Source of the DNA: Lentzea guizhouensis | GTDB taxonomy: Bacteria; Actinomycetota; Actinomycetes; Mycobacteriales; Pseudonocardiaceae | DNA: 64,000 nucleotides | Assembly (NCBI RefSeq): GCF_001701025.1 | Contig: NZ_CP016793.1 | Span: 5,208,001-5,272,000, forward strand | Reading direction: 5' to 3' | In this document: positions 1 through 7,448 of the stretch, piece by piece | Position numbering within the stretch: the first letter of the stretch is position 1 | Layout: the number at the start of each line of letters is the position of its first letter | Notes under the pieces: model-generated | Database searches by the model: none | What the model was told of the DNA's origin: nothing | Seen by the model: the letters and a program-made list of their open reading frames with translations, nothing else | Program-made: the position numbers and the translations under genes

Positions 1-860
1 TGGTCGGTCAGCAGGTACAGGTGCGGCTCGGTGCCCTGGTGGACCTCGGGCCGGAAACCGAGGTAGCGCTCTCCCCAGACGGTCGCGGCGAACGCGTCGT
101 TGTCCGCGACGACCAGCGGCGCGGTCTCGGCCCAGAGTCGTCTTTCCTGTTCGCGCGCGACGTCCTCGAAGTCGCCGAGCGTCCACACCAAACCGTCCAC
201 AGTGGCTGTTGCGTCAAACGCTTGCGCGGCTTTGAGCTTGTGCTCGGTGTGCTCCCGGCCGTACTCGGGGATCCAGGGCGCGCCGAAGTGCGCCGCCAGC
301 TGTTTGGACAGCGTGGTCGTGCCGGTGCTCTCCGCGCCCAGCACGACGACCCGGCGGGCCAGACCGCGTTGCGTGGCGGGGGAGAGGTGGTGCCAGTGCG
401 CGACCGGGTCCGTGCGCACGGCGGTGCCGGAGACGGCGTGCGTGGTGCGGTCGAGATCCACGAGCACGTGCTCCGCGCCCAGCCGGCGGGCGAGCTCGTC
501 GCCGTACTTCTCGCTGGAGAACACGACGTCGACCGGAGCTCTGTGCGGTTCCCCGTCGGCGATCGCGCGCCGGGCGAGCACCGCCTTGGTGAGCTCGACG
601 TGCAGCGACCAGATGTGGTCGTCGTCGAAGTCCATGGGGTGGTCGTCCAAGTCGCCGACAACGCGTACACCGTCGGTATACCGGTGGTGTTCAGCCAGCC
701 ACTCGACGCGGTGTGCGAGCGGTATGGCCTCTGTGGACGCCGCGAGCACCGTGACCGTGGTGCGCGTGCTGCGTGCCGCGGCCGTCTCGATCAGGTGGTG
801 GTGGCCGTTGTGCGGTGGGTAGAACTTGCCGAGCACCAACGCGTGGTCGAACTCCTTCAC
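1..860 (-). CDS. nadR: NadR-type NMN adenylyltransferase / ribosylnicotinamide kinase (3' end cut by window edge)
   Basis: Bifunctional NAD-salvage enzyme: it would phosphorylate nicotinamide riboside and adenylylate NMN in the cytoplasm. The GTG start overlaps the pnuC stop by 4 bases, so the two are translationally coupled. Residues 11-20 read GKFYPPHNGH, the nucleotidyltransferase alpha/beta-phosphodiesterase signature. A second domain starts near residue 172 with VVLGAESTGTTTL; this aligns with the kinase P-loop GxESTGKTTL, but the usual Lys is Thr181. About 286 codons are visible and the C-terminus lies beyond position 1. Pairing with PnuC fits the family role strongly: the kinase traps the imported riboside. 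Whether the kinase half is active with Thr in the P-loop cannot be told from sequence. Confidence 0.9.
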   Translation of the reverse strand, partial: MKEFDHALVLGKFYPPHNGHHHLIETAAARSTRTTVTVLAASTEAIPLAHRVEWLAEHHRYTDGVRVVGDLDDHPMDFDDDHIWSLHVELTKAVLARRAIADGEPHRAPVDVVFSSEKYGDELARRLGAEHVLVDLDRTTHAVSGTAVRTDPVAHWHHLSPATQRGLARRVVVLGAESTGTTTLSKQLAAHFGAPWIPEYGREHTEHKLKAAQAFDATATVDGLVWTLGDFEDVAREQERRLWAETAPLVVADNDAFAATVWGERYLGFRPEVHQGTEPHLYLLTD

Positions 861-1426
861 ACGCGCACCTCGTCCTTGAGGTCCTTCGTCCAGTTCCGCA
901 GCCCGATCACGCACAGCACCATGAACCCCACGTACAACACTGCTGTCAGGTACAGCTCCTTGTACGCGTAGAGCGGCACGTAGATGACGTCCGCGGCGAT
1001 CCACAGCCACCAGCACTCGACCTTCTTGCGCGCCTGTCCCCAAGTGGCCAGGAGGGACAGCACGGTCGTGATCGCGTCCCAGAACGGCACCGTCGACTGC
1101 GTGAAACTGATGAGGATCCAGTGCAGTAGAGCGGTTCCTGCGACTCCTGTGACTGCGAGGGTGATCCACTGGTTCGTGGTCGTGCGACCGACTTTCAGGG
1201 TGCTGTGCTGCTCGCCGCCGCGCACCCACGCCCACCACCCGTAGACCGCCAGGACCATGTAGACGACCTGCAGCCCGGAGTCCGCGTAGAGCCCGCTTCC
1301 CCAGAACAGCACCAAGAACGCGATGTTGTTGGCGATCCCGATGGGCCAGTTCCAGGGGTTCTGGCGGGCGACCAGCCACACGCAGAGTGCGCCGGTGACG
1401 AAGCCTGCAACCTCAATGGGTGACAC
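857..1426 (-). CDS. pnuC: PnuC nicotinamide riboside/mononucleotide transporter
   Basis: Inner-membrane importer of nicotinamide riboside or mononucleotide for NAD salvage. The 189-residue product has several hydrophobic helices and the PnuC landmarks NPWNWPIGI near the N-terminus, YGWWAW in the middle and WWLWIAADV toward the C-terminus. The GTG at 1424-1426 is chosen because AAGGAGA lies a few bases upstream (1431-1437, minus strand) and the protein then begins at the conserved SPIEVAGF; the longer upstream reading is hydrophilic and would cross the SOS box. It is first in a two-gene operon with nadR and is divergent from the radical SAM gene, leaving only 44 bp for both promoters. Confidence 0.92.
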   Translation of the reverse strand: MSPIEVAGFVTGALCVWLVARQNPWNWPIGIANNIAFLVLFWGSGLYADSGLQVVYMVLAVYGWWAWVRGGEQHSTLKVGRTTTNQWITLAVTGVAGTALLHWILISFTQSTVPFWDAITTVLSLLATWGQARKKVECWWLWIAADVIYVPLYAYKELYLTAVLYVGFMVLCVIGLRNWTKDLKDEVRV

Positions 1427-1446
1427 GTGCTCTCCTTGACCGGTGT

Positions 1447-1462
1447 TCGAACATGTGTTCGA
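1447..1462. promoter_or_regulatory. SOS box (LexA operator), TCGAAC-N4-GTTCGA
   Basis: Perfect match to the actinobacterial/mycobacterial LexA consensus TCGAAC-N4-GTTCGA. One extra base pairs on each side, so the palindrome TTCGAACA-TG-TGTTCGAA spans 1446-1463. It lies 8 bp before the GTG of the radical SAM gene and about 20 bp before pnuC. Mycobacterial Rv2578c, the homologue of the downstream gene, is to my recollection in the LexA regulon, which makes DNA-damage control of this gene likely. Whether pnuC-nadR is also controlled is open. Confidence 0.85.
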
Positions 1463-1470
1463 ATCGAGGT

Positions 1471-3447
1471 GTGCGATGGGACGGGCAGAAACTCGAGGCA
1501 GAGCCACAACAGGCACTACCGGGGCTACCGGGACTGGTGCGCAGCGTACGAACTCCGGAGTTCGCGGACGTGGTGTTCCACGAGGTCCGCGCCAAATCCG
1601 TGCTCAACGGGGTACCGGGTTCGTCGTTGCCCTTCTCGTGGACCGTCAACCCGTACCGGGGATGTTCACACGCCTGCACGTACTGCATGGCCGGCGACAC
1701 CCCGATCCTGATGGGCGACGGCCGCACCAAGCCGCTGTCCGAACTGCGCGCGGGCGACCAGATCTACGGCACCGAGCTCGTCGGCAACTACCGCCGCTAC
1801 AAGCTCACCACGGTCTTGGCGCAGTGGGAGACCGAGAAGGTCGGCTACCGCCTCACGCTGGAGGACGGCACCTCCGTCGTCGCGTCCGGCGACCACCGGT
1901 TCCTGACCGACCGCGGCTGGAAGCACGTGACCGGTGAGACCGCCGGCACCGGCCGCCGCCCGCACCTCACGACCGGCAACAAGCTCATGGGCACGGGGGC
2001 TTTCGTCGAGCAGCCCACCGTCACCGACGACTACCGCCGCGGCTACCTGCGCGGCATGGTCGAGGACGAGCACGAGTTCCGCATCCCCCTGGCCGACATC
2101 GAGGCCATGGACCGCACCCGCGAGTACCTCGACTACTTCGGTGTGCGAGAAGGGAGGGGATTTCTGCACCAAGTGCGCGAGCTCGCGCACTGGCAGATAG
2201 CCCCGAACCCCGACTGGCTCAAGGGATTCCTCGCGGGTGCGTTCGACTACCTCGGCACCTGCTCGCGCAGCATCCTGCGCCTGTCCACCCGCAACGCCAC
2301 CGTGATCGAGGCGATCTGCCTGGCGTTGAAGCACTTCCACTTCGACTTCGCGATCGAGGAGCTGCGCCGCCGCCGCGGCGTGCGGGTCGTGCGACTGCGC
2401 GGCGGCCTGCGCGAGAACCTGCGCTTCTTCCACCTCGTCGACCCGGCGATCACCCGCAAGCGCGACATCGACGGCGTGGCGATCAAGTCGCAGCAGCCGC
2501 TGGGCGTCGTGTCCGTGGAACAGCTCGGCGAGATGCCGCTTTACGACATCACGACCGGCACCGGTGACTTCATCGCGAACGGGGTGGTGTCCCACAACTG
2601 CTTCGCCCGCAAGACGCACTCCTACCTCGACCTCGACACGGGCCACGACTTCGACAACCAGCTGATCGTCAAGGTCAACGCCGGCGAAGTGCTCTCGCGC
2701 CAGCTGCGTGCGCCGAAGTGGAAGCAGGAGCACGTCGCGCTCGGCACCAACACCGACCCGTACCAGCGGGCGGAGGGCCGGTACGCCTTGATGCCGGGGA
2801 TCATCGAGGCCCTGACCGCCTCCCGCACCCCCTTCTCGATCCTGACGAAGGGCACCCTGCTGGCCCGCGACCTCCCCCTGCTGGTCGCGGCCTCGGAGGT
2901 GGTCCCGGTCGGCATCGCCGTCTCGCTCGCGCTGCTGGACCGGGACCTCCACCGCTCGCTGGAACCGGGCACGCCGACCCCGGCCGCACGCCTCGACCTG
3001 GTGCGCAAGGTGCGCGAGGCCGGCCTGCCGTGCGGCGTGTTCGTGGCCCCGGTGCTGCCCGAGCTGACGGACTCCGTGGAACAGCTGGACTTCCTGCTGG
3101 AGCAGATCGCGGACGCCGGCGCCACCGGTGTGACCGTGCTGCCCCTGCACCTGCGGCCGGGCGCTCGCGAGTGGTTCGCGGCCTGGTTGCGCCGGGAACA
3201 CCCGGACCTGATCGAGACCTACCGGCACCTGTACGGCAACGGGTCCTATGTGGACCGGGGCTACCGCCGCAGGCTGGCTGCGCGGGTCACGCCGTTGATC
3301 GAGAAGCACGGCCTGGCACCGCGCGGCCGCCCGGCGGAAGCCGTGACCGGTGTGCCCGGTGACGACGAGGGCGTGTGGCCGGACGGCAGCCTGCCGATCG
3401 GCGTGCCCGCACCGCGCGTCGACCAGGAACAGCTGACCCTGCTCTAG
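1471..3447 (+). CDS. Rv2578c-family radical SAM protein interrupted by an intein
   Basis: Precursor of 658 residues (GTG start; the protein then begins VRWDGQKL, matching the MRWEGQ start of Rv2578c as I recall it). The mature protein is a radical SAM enzyme of unknown substrate. The cluster motif GCSHACTY is cut after Tyr71; residues 72-376 are the intein and translation resumes CFARKTHSYLDLDTG, so splicing recreates C-x3-C-x2-C with Cys65, Cys69 and Cys377. Conserved family blocks follow: GTNTDPYQRAEGRYALMPGI, SILTKGTLL, GVTVLPLHLR. Homologues lie near SPL-like DNA photoproduct lyases in sequence space, so a DNA-repair-related role is plausible but unproven. Its stop shares the CTAG at 3444-3447 with the convergent gene. 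An SOS box precedes it. Confidence 0.93.
   Translation: MRWDGQKLEAEPQQALPGLPGLVRSVRTPEFADVVFHEVRAKSVLNGVPGSSLPFSWTVNPYRGCSHACTYCMAGDTPILMGDGRTKPLSELRAGDQIYGTELVGNYRRYKLTTVLAQWETEKVGYRLTLEDGTSVVASGDHRFLTDRGWKHVTGETAGTGRRPHLTTGNKLMGTGAFVEQPTVTDDYRRGYLRGMVEDEHEFRIPLADIEAMDRTREYLDYFGVREGRGFLHQVRELAHWQIAPNPDWLKGFLAGAFDYLGTCSRSILRLSTRNATVIEAICLALKHFHFDFAIEELRRRRGVRVVRLRGGLRENLRFFHLVDPAITRKRDIDGVAIKSQQPLGVVSVEQLGEMPLYDITTGTGDFIANGVVSHNCFARKTHSYLDLDTGHDFDNQLIVKVNAGEVLSRQLRAPKWKQEHVALGTNTDPYQRAEGRYALMPGIIEALTASRTPFSILTKGTLLARDLPLLVAASEVVPVGIAVSLALLDRDLHRSLEPGTPTPAARLDLVRKVREAGLPCGVFVAPVLPELTDSVEQLDFLLEQIADAGATGVTVLPLHLRPGAREWFAAWLRREHPDLIETYRHLYGNGSYVDRGYRRRLAARVTPLIEKHGLAPRGRPAEAVTGVPGDDEGVWPDGSLPIGVPAPRVDQEQLTLL
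1684..2598 (+). other. Intein (305 residues) with degenerate LAGLIDADG homing endonuclease domain
   Basis: In-frame protein insert from Cys72 to Asn376 of the precursor. Block A is CMAGDTPILMGDGRTK with Cys1. Block B is SGDHRFLTDRGW; its His is present. Block F/G is LYDITTGTGDFIANGVVSHN, with the penultimate His and terminal Asn, followed by Cys+1. Splicing residues are therefore all intact. The middle holds two dodecapeptide remnants, YLRGMVEDEHE and FLAGAFDYLG. In the second, the residue normally acidic just before the final Gly is Leu, so endonuclease activity is probably lost while splicing is kept. Bounds follow directly from the alignment to the uninterrupted motif. Confidence 0.92.
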
Positions 3448-3971
3448 CTCGTTCCGATCCTGTCGAGCTCCGGCGCCGACAGGTGGAGGACCTCGTAGAC
3501 ACCCTCTTCCCCGGGGTGTTCCTCCCACAGTTCGAAGCGCACGACTTCCCACGTGCGCGGATCGACGCCGACGGCCGCTGAGTGCAGGCCGGGCGTCTTG
3601 TTCAGTTTCATGTCGCTGAGTGCGTCGATCGGGTTCGCCTCCGGAGCGAGCCTCGTGATCGTGCGTGTCGCGTACTTCGCCTCTTTCGCGTCACCTCTGG
3701 TGAACGCTGTGCCGGGCCAATGCATGACTGTCGGCCGGCCGAAGTCCCTGATGATGTTCTGGAAGCCGCCGCCGCGGTACAGGAAGTTCGCCATCCCTTC
3801 CGTCGTGTTCCAGACGTAGAACGGCGCGTACTGCGTGTTGCGTGTCAGGTAAGCCTTGAACCCCAGGCCTTCGAAGTCGTCCAGCGCGTGCCCGCGGGTG
3901 CGGACGCGTTCGCGGATGATCTCCATGTCGTAGTCGGCCGGCAACGTGATCTCGTACTGCATCGCGATCAT
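3444..3971 (-). CDS. DUF4865 family protein
   Basis: Protein of 175 residues starting MIAMQYEITLPADYDM, typical of DUF4865, a family of unknown function with an EthD/monooxygenase-like ferredoxin fold. The start is placed at 3971 because the family begins at this block and a GGAAG lies directly upstream; a further 13 in-frame codons upstream have no family similarity. Central features are LTRNTQYAPFYVW and a long C-terminal half ending near LDRIGTS. It is convergent with the radical SAM gene, the stops overlapping in CTAG, and it probably shares a transcript with the SnoaL-like gene about 50 bp upstream. No catalytic residues can be named with confidence. Confidence 0.75.
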   Translation of the reverse strand: MIAMQYEITLPADYDMEIIRERVRTRGHALDDFEGLGFKAYLTRNTQYAPFYVWNTTEGMANFLYRGGGFQNIIRDFGRPTVMHWPGTAFTRGDAKEAKYATRTITRLAPEANPIDALSDMKLNKTPGLHSAAVGVDPRTWEVVRFELWEEHPGEEGVYEVLHLSAPELDRIGTS

Positions 3972-4020
3972 GCTTCCGTTGTACCGGGCCGCGAGGTGGG
4001 CCCGGTACAACGTTTCGGTT

Positions 4021-4389
4021 CTAGCTCCAGCCGCCTTGGACCATCGTCTGGAACTTCCACTGCTCGCCGACCTTCACCAGCAGGTCGCCGTACCGCACCG
4101 TGACCCCGTTGATCGTGCCGTCGGTGATGACGAACACCAGGTTGTCGTTGACGAAGTGCGGCGTCCTGGTCGACTCCATCTGCACCTCGCCGCCTCCCAC
4201 CTGCGCACCCATCTCCTGGAGGAAGCGCTCCCGGTCCCACGACGTCGCCGAGCCGTCGGTGACCGCGTTGATCGGGAACAGGGCCATGTCGGCCATCTTC
4301 TCGACCTCGCCCGCGACGGCGAGCGCGTCCCACCGCGTGAACCAGTCCTGCACCTGCGCCTGGGCCTCTTCGTGCGCCATACCGTACAT
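4021..4389 (-). CDS. SnoaL/NTF2-like small protein
   Basis: A 122-residue soluble protein with the alpha+beta cone pattern of the NTF2-like superfamily: an N-terminal helix with DWFTRWDALAVAGE, then alternating strands ending GEQWKFQTMVQGGWS, as in SgcJ/EcaC or DUF4440 members. These act as small-molecule isomerases, hydrolases or ligand-binding modules; the substrate here is unknown. Start is ATG at 4389, with a second in-frame ATG three codons later. It lies just upstream of the DUF4865 gene on the same strand, suggesting co-expression. Confidence 0.7.
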   Translation of the reverse strand: MYGMAHEEAQAQVQDWFTRWDALAVAGEVEKMADMALFPINAVTDGSATSWDRERFLQEMGAQVGGGEVQMESTRTPHFVNDNLVFVITDGTINGVTVRYGDLLVKVGEQWKFQTMVQGGWS

Positions 4390-4600
4390 TGTACGGAACG
4401 CTCGCGGTTTCGTCGAGCAGGTCTTCCGGCTCGCCGTTTGCCCAGGTGGAACGGTATTGCGTCACTCGGCCGGGTGAAGCTCGTCCTGATCCACGCCTGC
4501 CCACGTCTTTCTCATGTCCCGATCGACAGACCGTCCCCGCCCCGCAAAGAGGAAACGCGGGTGGGTGCGGACTTGGGAGATGAGGAGGTGTGACCTGAGA

Positions 4601-4640
4601 ACACTTACAAGCAAGCTTGACTGTTTGTTTGTGTGCCGGA
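4601..4640 (+). promoter_or_regulatory. Candidate promoter/operator of the TetR-led operon
   Basis: AT-rich patch in a GC-rich setting containing CAAGCAAGCTTG (4608-4619) with the palindrome CAAGCTTG at 4612-4619, TTGACT at 4617-4622 as a possible -35, and the tandem TGTTTGTTTGTGTG. Its position immediately before the TetR gene suggests an autoregulatory operator. The spacing does not match the KstR2 consensus. The rest of 4390-4652 shows nothing recognisable. Confidence 0.35.
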
Positions 4641-4652
4641 ACACTCGGGCAC

Positions 4653-5234
4653 GTGGAGACCAGGCAGCGGCAAGCCGACCGCACCCGCGAGACCAAGCGC
4701 AAGCTCATGGAGGCAACCGTCGAGTGCCTGGTCGAGCACGGCTGGTCCGGCACCACGACGACGGTGGTGGCCGAACGCGCCGGCGTGTCCCGCGGTGCGC
4801 AGCTGCACCACTTCCGGACACGCGGCGAGCTGGTGGCGGCGGCGGTGGAACACGTGGGCGCGGAGAGCGTCGAGGTGTTGAAGCGGCGGGCGGCGGTTGC
4901 CGAGAAGAGCACGCACGCGGTGGTGGAGCTGATCGCGGACTTCCACGCGAGCGACCTGTTCACCGCGGCCCTGGAGCTGTGGGTGGCGGCGCGGACGGAC
5001 CCCGAGCTGCGGGAGCAGGTGCTGGACCTGCAGGCGCGGCTGGGGCGCGAGGTCTACGGGCTGGCGTTGGAGCTGCTGGACGTCGACGACACCGAGCCGG
5101 GGGTGAAGGACGCCGTGCAGGCGACGCTGGACCTGGTCCGCGGCCTGGCGCTGGCGAACCAGCTCGGCGACGACGGCAAGCGGCGTGCGCATGTGGTGCG
5201 TTACTGGGCGAGGATCCTGGAGGAGCAGCTGTGA
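4653..5234 (+). CDS. TetR family transcriptional regulator
   Basis: Repressor-like protein of 193 residues. The N-terminal HTH (about residues 8-60) reads TRETKRKLMEATVECLVEHG then VSRGAQLHHFRTRGELVAAA, classic TetR. The C-terminal ligand-binding half is helical and unassigned. GTG at 4653 is preferred because the HTH then starts at the usual distance; upstream codons cover an AT-rich operator-like stretch. The stop overlaps the start of the next gene by 4 bases (GTGA), so it is the first gene of the acyl-CoA catabolic operon and a likely autoregulator that senses a pathway acyl-CoA. The inducer is unknown. Confidence 0.85.
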   Translation: METRQRQADRTRETKRKLMEATVECLVEHGWSGTTTTVVAERAGVSRGAQLHHFRTRGELVAAAVEHVGAESVEVLKRRAAVAEKSTHAVVELIADFHASDLFTAALELWVAARTDPELREQVLDLQARLGREVYGLALELLDVDDTEPGVKDAVQATLDLVRGLALANQLGDDGKRRAHVVRYWARILEEQL

Positions 5235-5965
5235 TCACGGAACTGCTGGCCGACCTCGACGCCGAGTCGTGGGAGCTCGACGAGCTCGTGGCGAGGCACG
5301 AGGACTGGACGGTCCCCACGCCGGCGCAGGGGTGGACGGTCGGGCACCAGATCGGTCATCTCATGTGGACGGACAAGGCGGCGATCCTGGCGATCACGGA
5401 CCCGGAGGCGTTCCAGGCCCAGCCGCTGACACCGGACATCGTGGACCGGACCGCGGAGGAGGCGGCGGGGCTGCCGGACCTGCTGGAGCTGTGGCGGGAC
5501 AGCCGGGCGAAGCTGCGCGAGCACCTGGCCGCGGCGAGCGGGAAGATCGTGTGGTTCGGGCCGCCGATGAGCCCGGCTTCGATGGCCACCGCGCGGATCA
5601 TGGAGACCTGGGCGCACGGGCAGGACGTGGCCGACGCGTTCGGGGTCACGCGGGAGCCGACGCGGCGGATCAGGCACGTGTGCCACATCGGGGTGCGGAC
5701 GGTGGGGTTCGCGTTCCTGTTGAACGGCAAGGCAGCGCCCGAGCAAGAGATCCGCGTCGAGCTCACCGGGCCGGGCGGGGAGTTGTGGACGTGGGGGCCG
5801 CAGGACGCGGAGAACCGGGTCACCGGGCCGGCGTTGGACTTCGCGTTCCTGGTGACGCAGCGGAGGAACCGCGAGCAGCTGAAGATCGAGGCGACCGGGC
5901 CGGTGGCCGAGGAGTGGGTGCCGATCGCGCAGGCGTTCGCGGGGCCGCCTGGGGGTGGGCGGTGA
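5231..5965 (+). CDS. TIGR03084 family DinB-like metal-binding protein
   Basis: Protein of 244 residues of the DinB/mycothiol-dependent maleylpyruvate isomerase fold. The N-terminal helical bundle includes TPAQGWTVGHQIGHLMW with the metal-ligand His pattern, and a later helix METWAHGQDVADAF supplies the third His. The C-terminal part is a beta-rich domain (WTWGPQDAENRVTGPALDFAFLVTQRR) typical of the family. Families of this fold use mycothiol or metal chemistry. TIGR03084 members recur next to AtuA-like and acyl-CoA carboxylase genes, as here, but the reaction is not established. The GTG start overlaps the TetR stop by 4 bases. Confidence 0.82.
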   Translation: MITELLADLDAESWELDELVARHEDWTVPTPAQGWTVGHQIGHLMWTDKAAILAITDPEAFQAQPLTPDIVDRTAEEAAGLPDLLELWRDSRAKLREHLAAASGKIVWFGPPMSPASMATARIMETWAHGQDVADAFGVTREPTRRIRHVCHIGVRTVGFAFLLNGKAAPEQEIRVELTGPGGELWTWGPQDAENRVTGPALDFAFLVTQRRNREQLKIEATGPVAEEWVPIAQAFAGPPGGGR

Positions 5966-6023
5966 GCGCGGGAGCAGCTGCCTGGCGCGGTGGCGGTCGG
6001 AGGTCGGCAGCCCGCGTGGGCGC

Positions 6024-6122
6024 GGTGCCGGGCGCGCGGGTGTTCGCGGAAACGGTTGCAGGCTGGCGGTGGGCGGGTGCCGGGTGCGCGGGCGTTCGCG
6101 GAAACGGTCGCAGGCCCGCGGT
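6024..6122. repeat. Imperfect 47-bp direct repeat in the intergenic gap
   Basis: Two copies, 6024-6070 and 6076-6122, at a 52-bp period, sharing the core GTTCGCGGAAACGG and differing at a handful of positions. They occupy the only real gap (5966-6224) in an otherwise overlapping operon. No clear hairpin or promoter is seen; the repeat could be an operator pair, a spacer duplication or a remnant. Confidence 0.7.
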
Positions 6123-6224
6123 AGGAGCGGGTGATCGGCGCGTCGGCGCGCGGAGGCCGGAGGTGGCCGGGCGTGCCAGCGGAGGTGGGCCCGCAGCGGG
6201 CCCGGTGCGTCCGGAGGTCGGCGC

Positions 6225-7448
6225 GTGGTGATCAGGATCGGCAACGCGTCCGGCTTCTACGGCGACCGGCTCAGCGCGGTGCGGGAGCAGCTCGAAGGTG
6301 GGCACCTCGACGTGCTGACCGGGGACTACCTGGCCGAGCTCACCATGTTGATCCTCGGGCGCGACCGGATGAAGGACCCGGAGCTGGGGTACGCCAAGAC
6401 GTTCCTCCGGCAGATGGAGGAGTGCCTGGGGCTGGCGCTCGACCAGGGCGTCAAGATCGTCACGAACGCCGGTGGGCTCAACCCCGAGGGGCTGGCGCGC
6501 AAGCTCAAGACGATCGTCGGGGAAGCCAAGGTCGGGTACGTGACCGGCGACGACCTCAAGGCGCAGTTCCCGCAGAGCCTCACGGCCAACGCCTACCTCG
6601 GGGCGTGGGAGATCGCCGAGTGCCTGAAGCAGGGGGCGCAGGTCGTGGTGACCGGGCGGGTCACGGATGCGAGCCTCGTGGTGGGACCGGCCGCGGCGCA
6701 CTTCGGGTGGGGGAGACAGGACTGGGACAGGCTCGCGGGGGCCACGGTCGCGGGGCACGTGCTGGAGTGCGGGACGCAGGCCACCGGCGGGAACTACTCG
6801 TTCTTCACCGAGATCGACGTGACCAGGCCGGGGTTTCCGATCGCGGAGGTCCGCGAGGACGGCAGCAGCCTGATCACCAAGCACGAAGGCACGGGCGGAG
6901 CGGTCACGGTCGACACCGTCACGGCGCAGCTGCTGTACGAGATCGGGGCACCGGAGTACCTCGGGCCGGACGTCACGACTCACTTCGACACGGTCGTGTT
7001 GCAAAGCCACGAGCGCGGGGTGGAGATCAGCGGGACCAAGGGGAGTCCGCCGCCGGAGACGCTGAAGGTCTGCCTGAACACGTTGGGCGGGTTCAGGAAC
7101 GGGACGACGTTCGTCCTCACCGGACTCCAGGTCGAAGAGAAAGCCGCGTTGGTCAAGCGGCAGCTGCACGACGCCATCGGCGACGAAGGCCTCACCTGGA
7201 CGCTTGCGCGCACGGACCAAGCAGACGCCGGAACCGAAGAGCAGGCGAGCGCGCTGCTGCACGTCACCGTCAAGACAGCCGATCCCAAGCGGGCCAAGGC
7301 GTTCAGCAGGGCCGCGATCGAGCTGGCGCTGGCGAGCTACCCCGGGTTCCACGTCACGGCGCCGCCGAGTGACGGCACGCCGTTCGGGGTCTACGAAGCC
7401 GCGTACGTGAGCCGGGCAGAGGTCAGTGCGAAGGCGGTGTTGTTGTGA
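6225..7448 (+). CDS. AtuA-like protein (DUF1446), main domain
   Basis: Protein of 407 residues matching the acyclic terpene utilization AtuA family: IRIGNASGFYGDRLSA at the N-terminus, LTGDYLAELTMLIL, IVTNAGGLNPEGLA, VTGRVTDASLVVGPAA and ECGTQATGGNYSFF. AtuA is needed for citronellol/geraniol catabolism in Pseudomonas, where its exact reaction is unclear. Here the equivalent of its C-terminal domain is a separate downstream gene. GTG at 6225 is supported by GGAGGT (6213-6218); GTG at 6228 is an alternative. It overlaps the next gene by 4 bases. Confidence 0.85.
   Translation: MVIRIGNASGFYGDRLSAVREQLEGGHLDVLTGDYLAELTMLILGRDRMKDPELGYAKTFLRQMEECLGLALDQGVKIVTNAGGLNPEGLARKLKTIVGEAKVGYVTGDDLKAQFPQSLTANAYLGAWEIAECLKQGAQVVVTGRVTDASLVVGPAAAHFGWGRQDWDRLAGATVAGHVLECGTQATGGNYSFFTEIDVTRPGFPIAEVREDGSSLITKHEGTGGAVTVDTVTAQLLYEIGAPEYLGPDVTTHFDTVVLQSHERGVEISGTKGSPPPETLKVCLNTLGGFRNGTTFVLTGLQVEEKAALVKRQLHDAIGDEGLTWTLARTDQADAGTEEQASALLHVTVKTADPKRAKAFSRAAIELALASYPGFHVTAPPSDGTPFGVYEAAYVSRAEVSAKAVLL

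Noticed and set aside
1666..3552. Long open frame antisense to the radical SAM/intein gene
   Set aside because: Arg/Ala/Gly-rich translation without domains; typical antisense frame of a high-GC gene that itself has clear motifs.
4601..4625. KstR2-type operator upstream of the TetR gene
   Set aside because: CAAG and CTTG half-sites are present, but the spacing is 4 or 0 bases rather than the 2 of the consensus, and no steroid-degradation genes follow.
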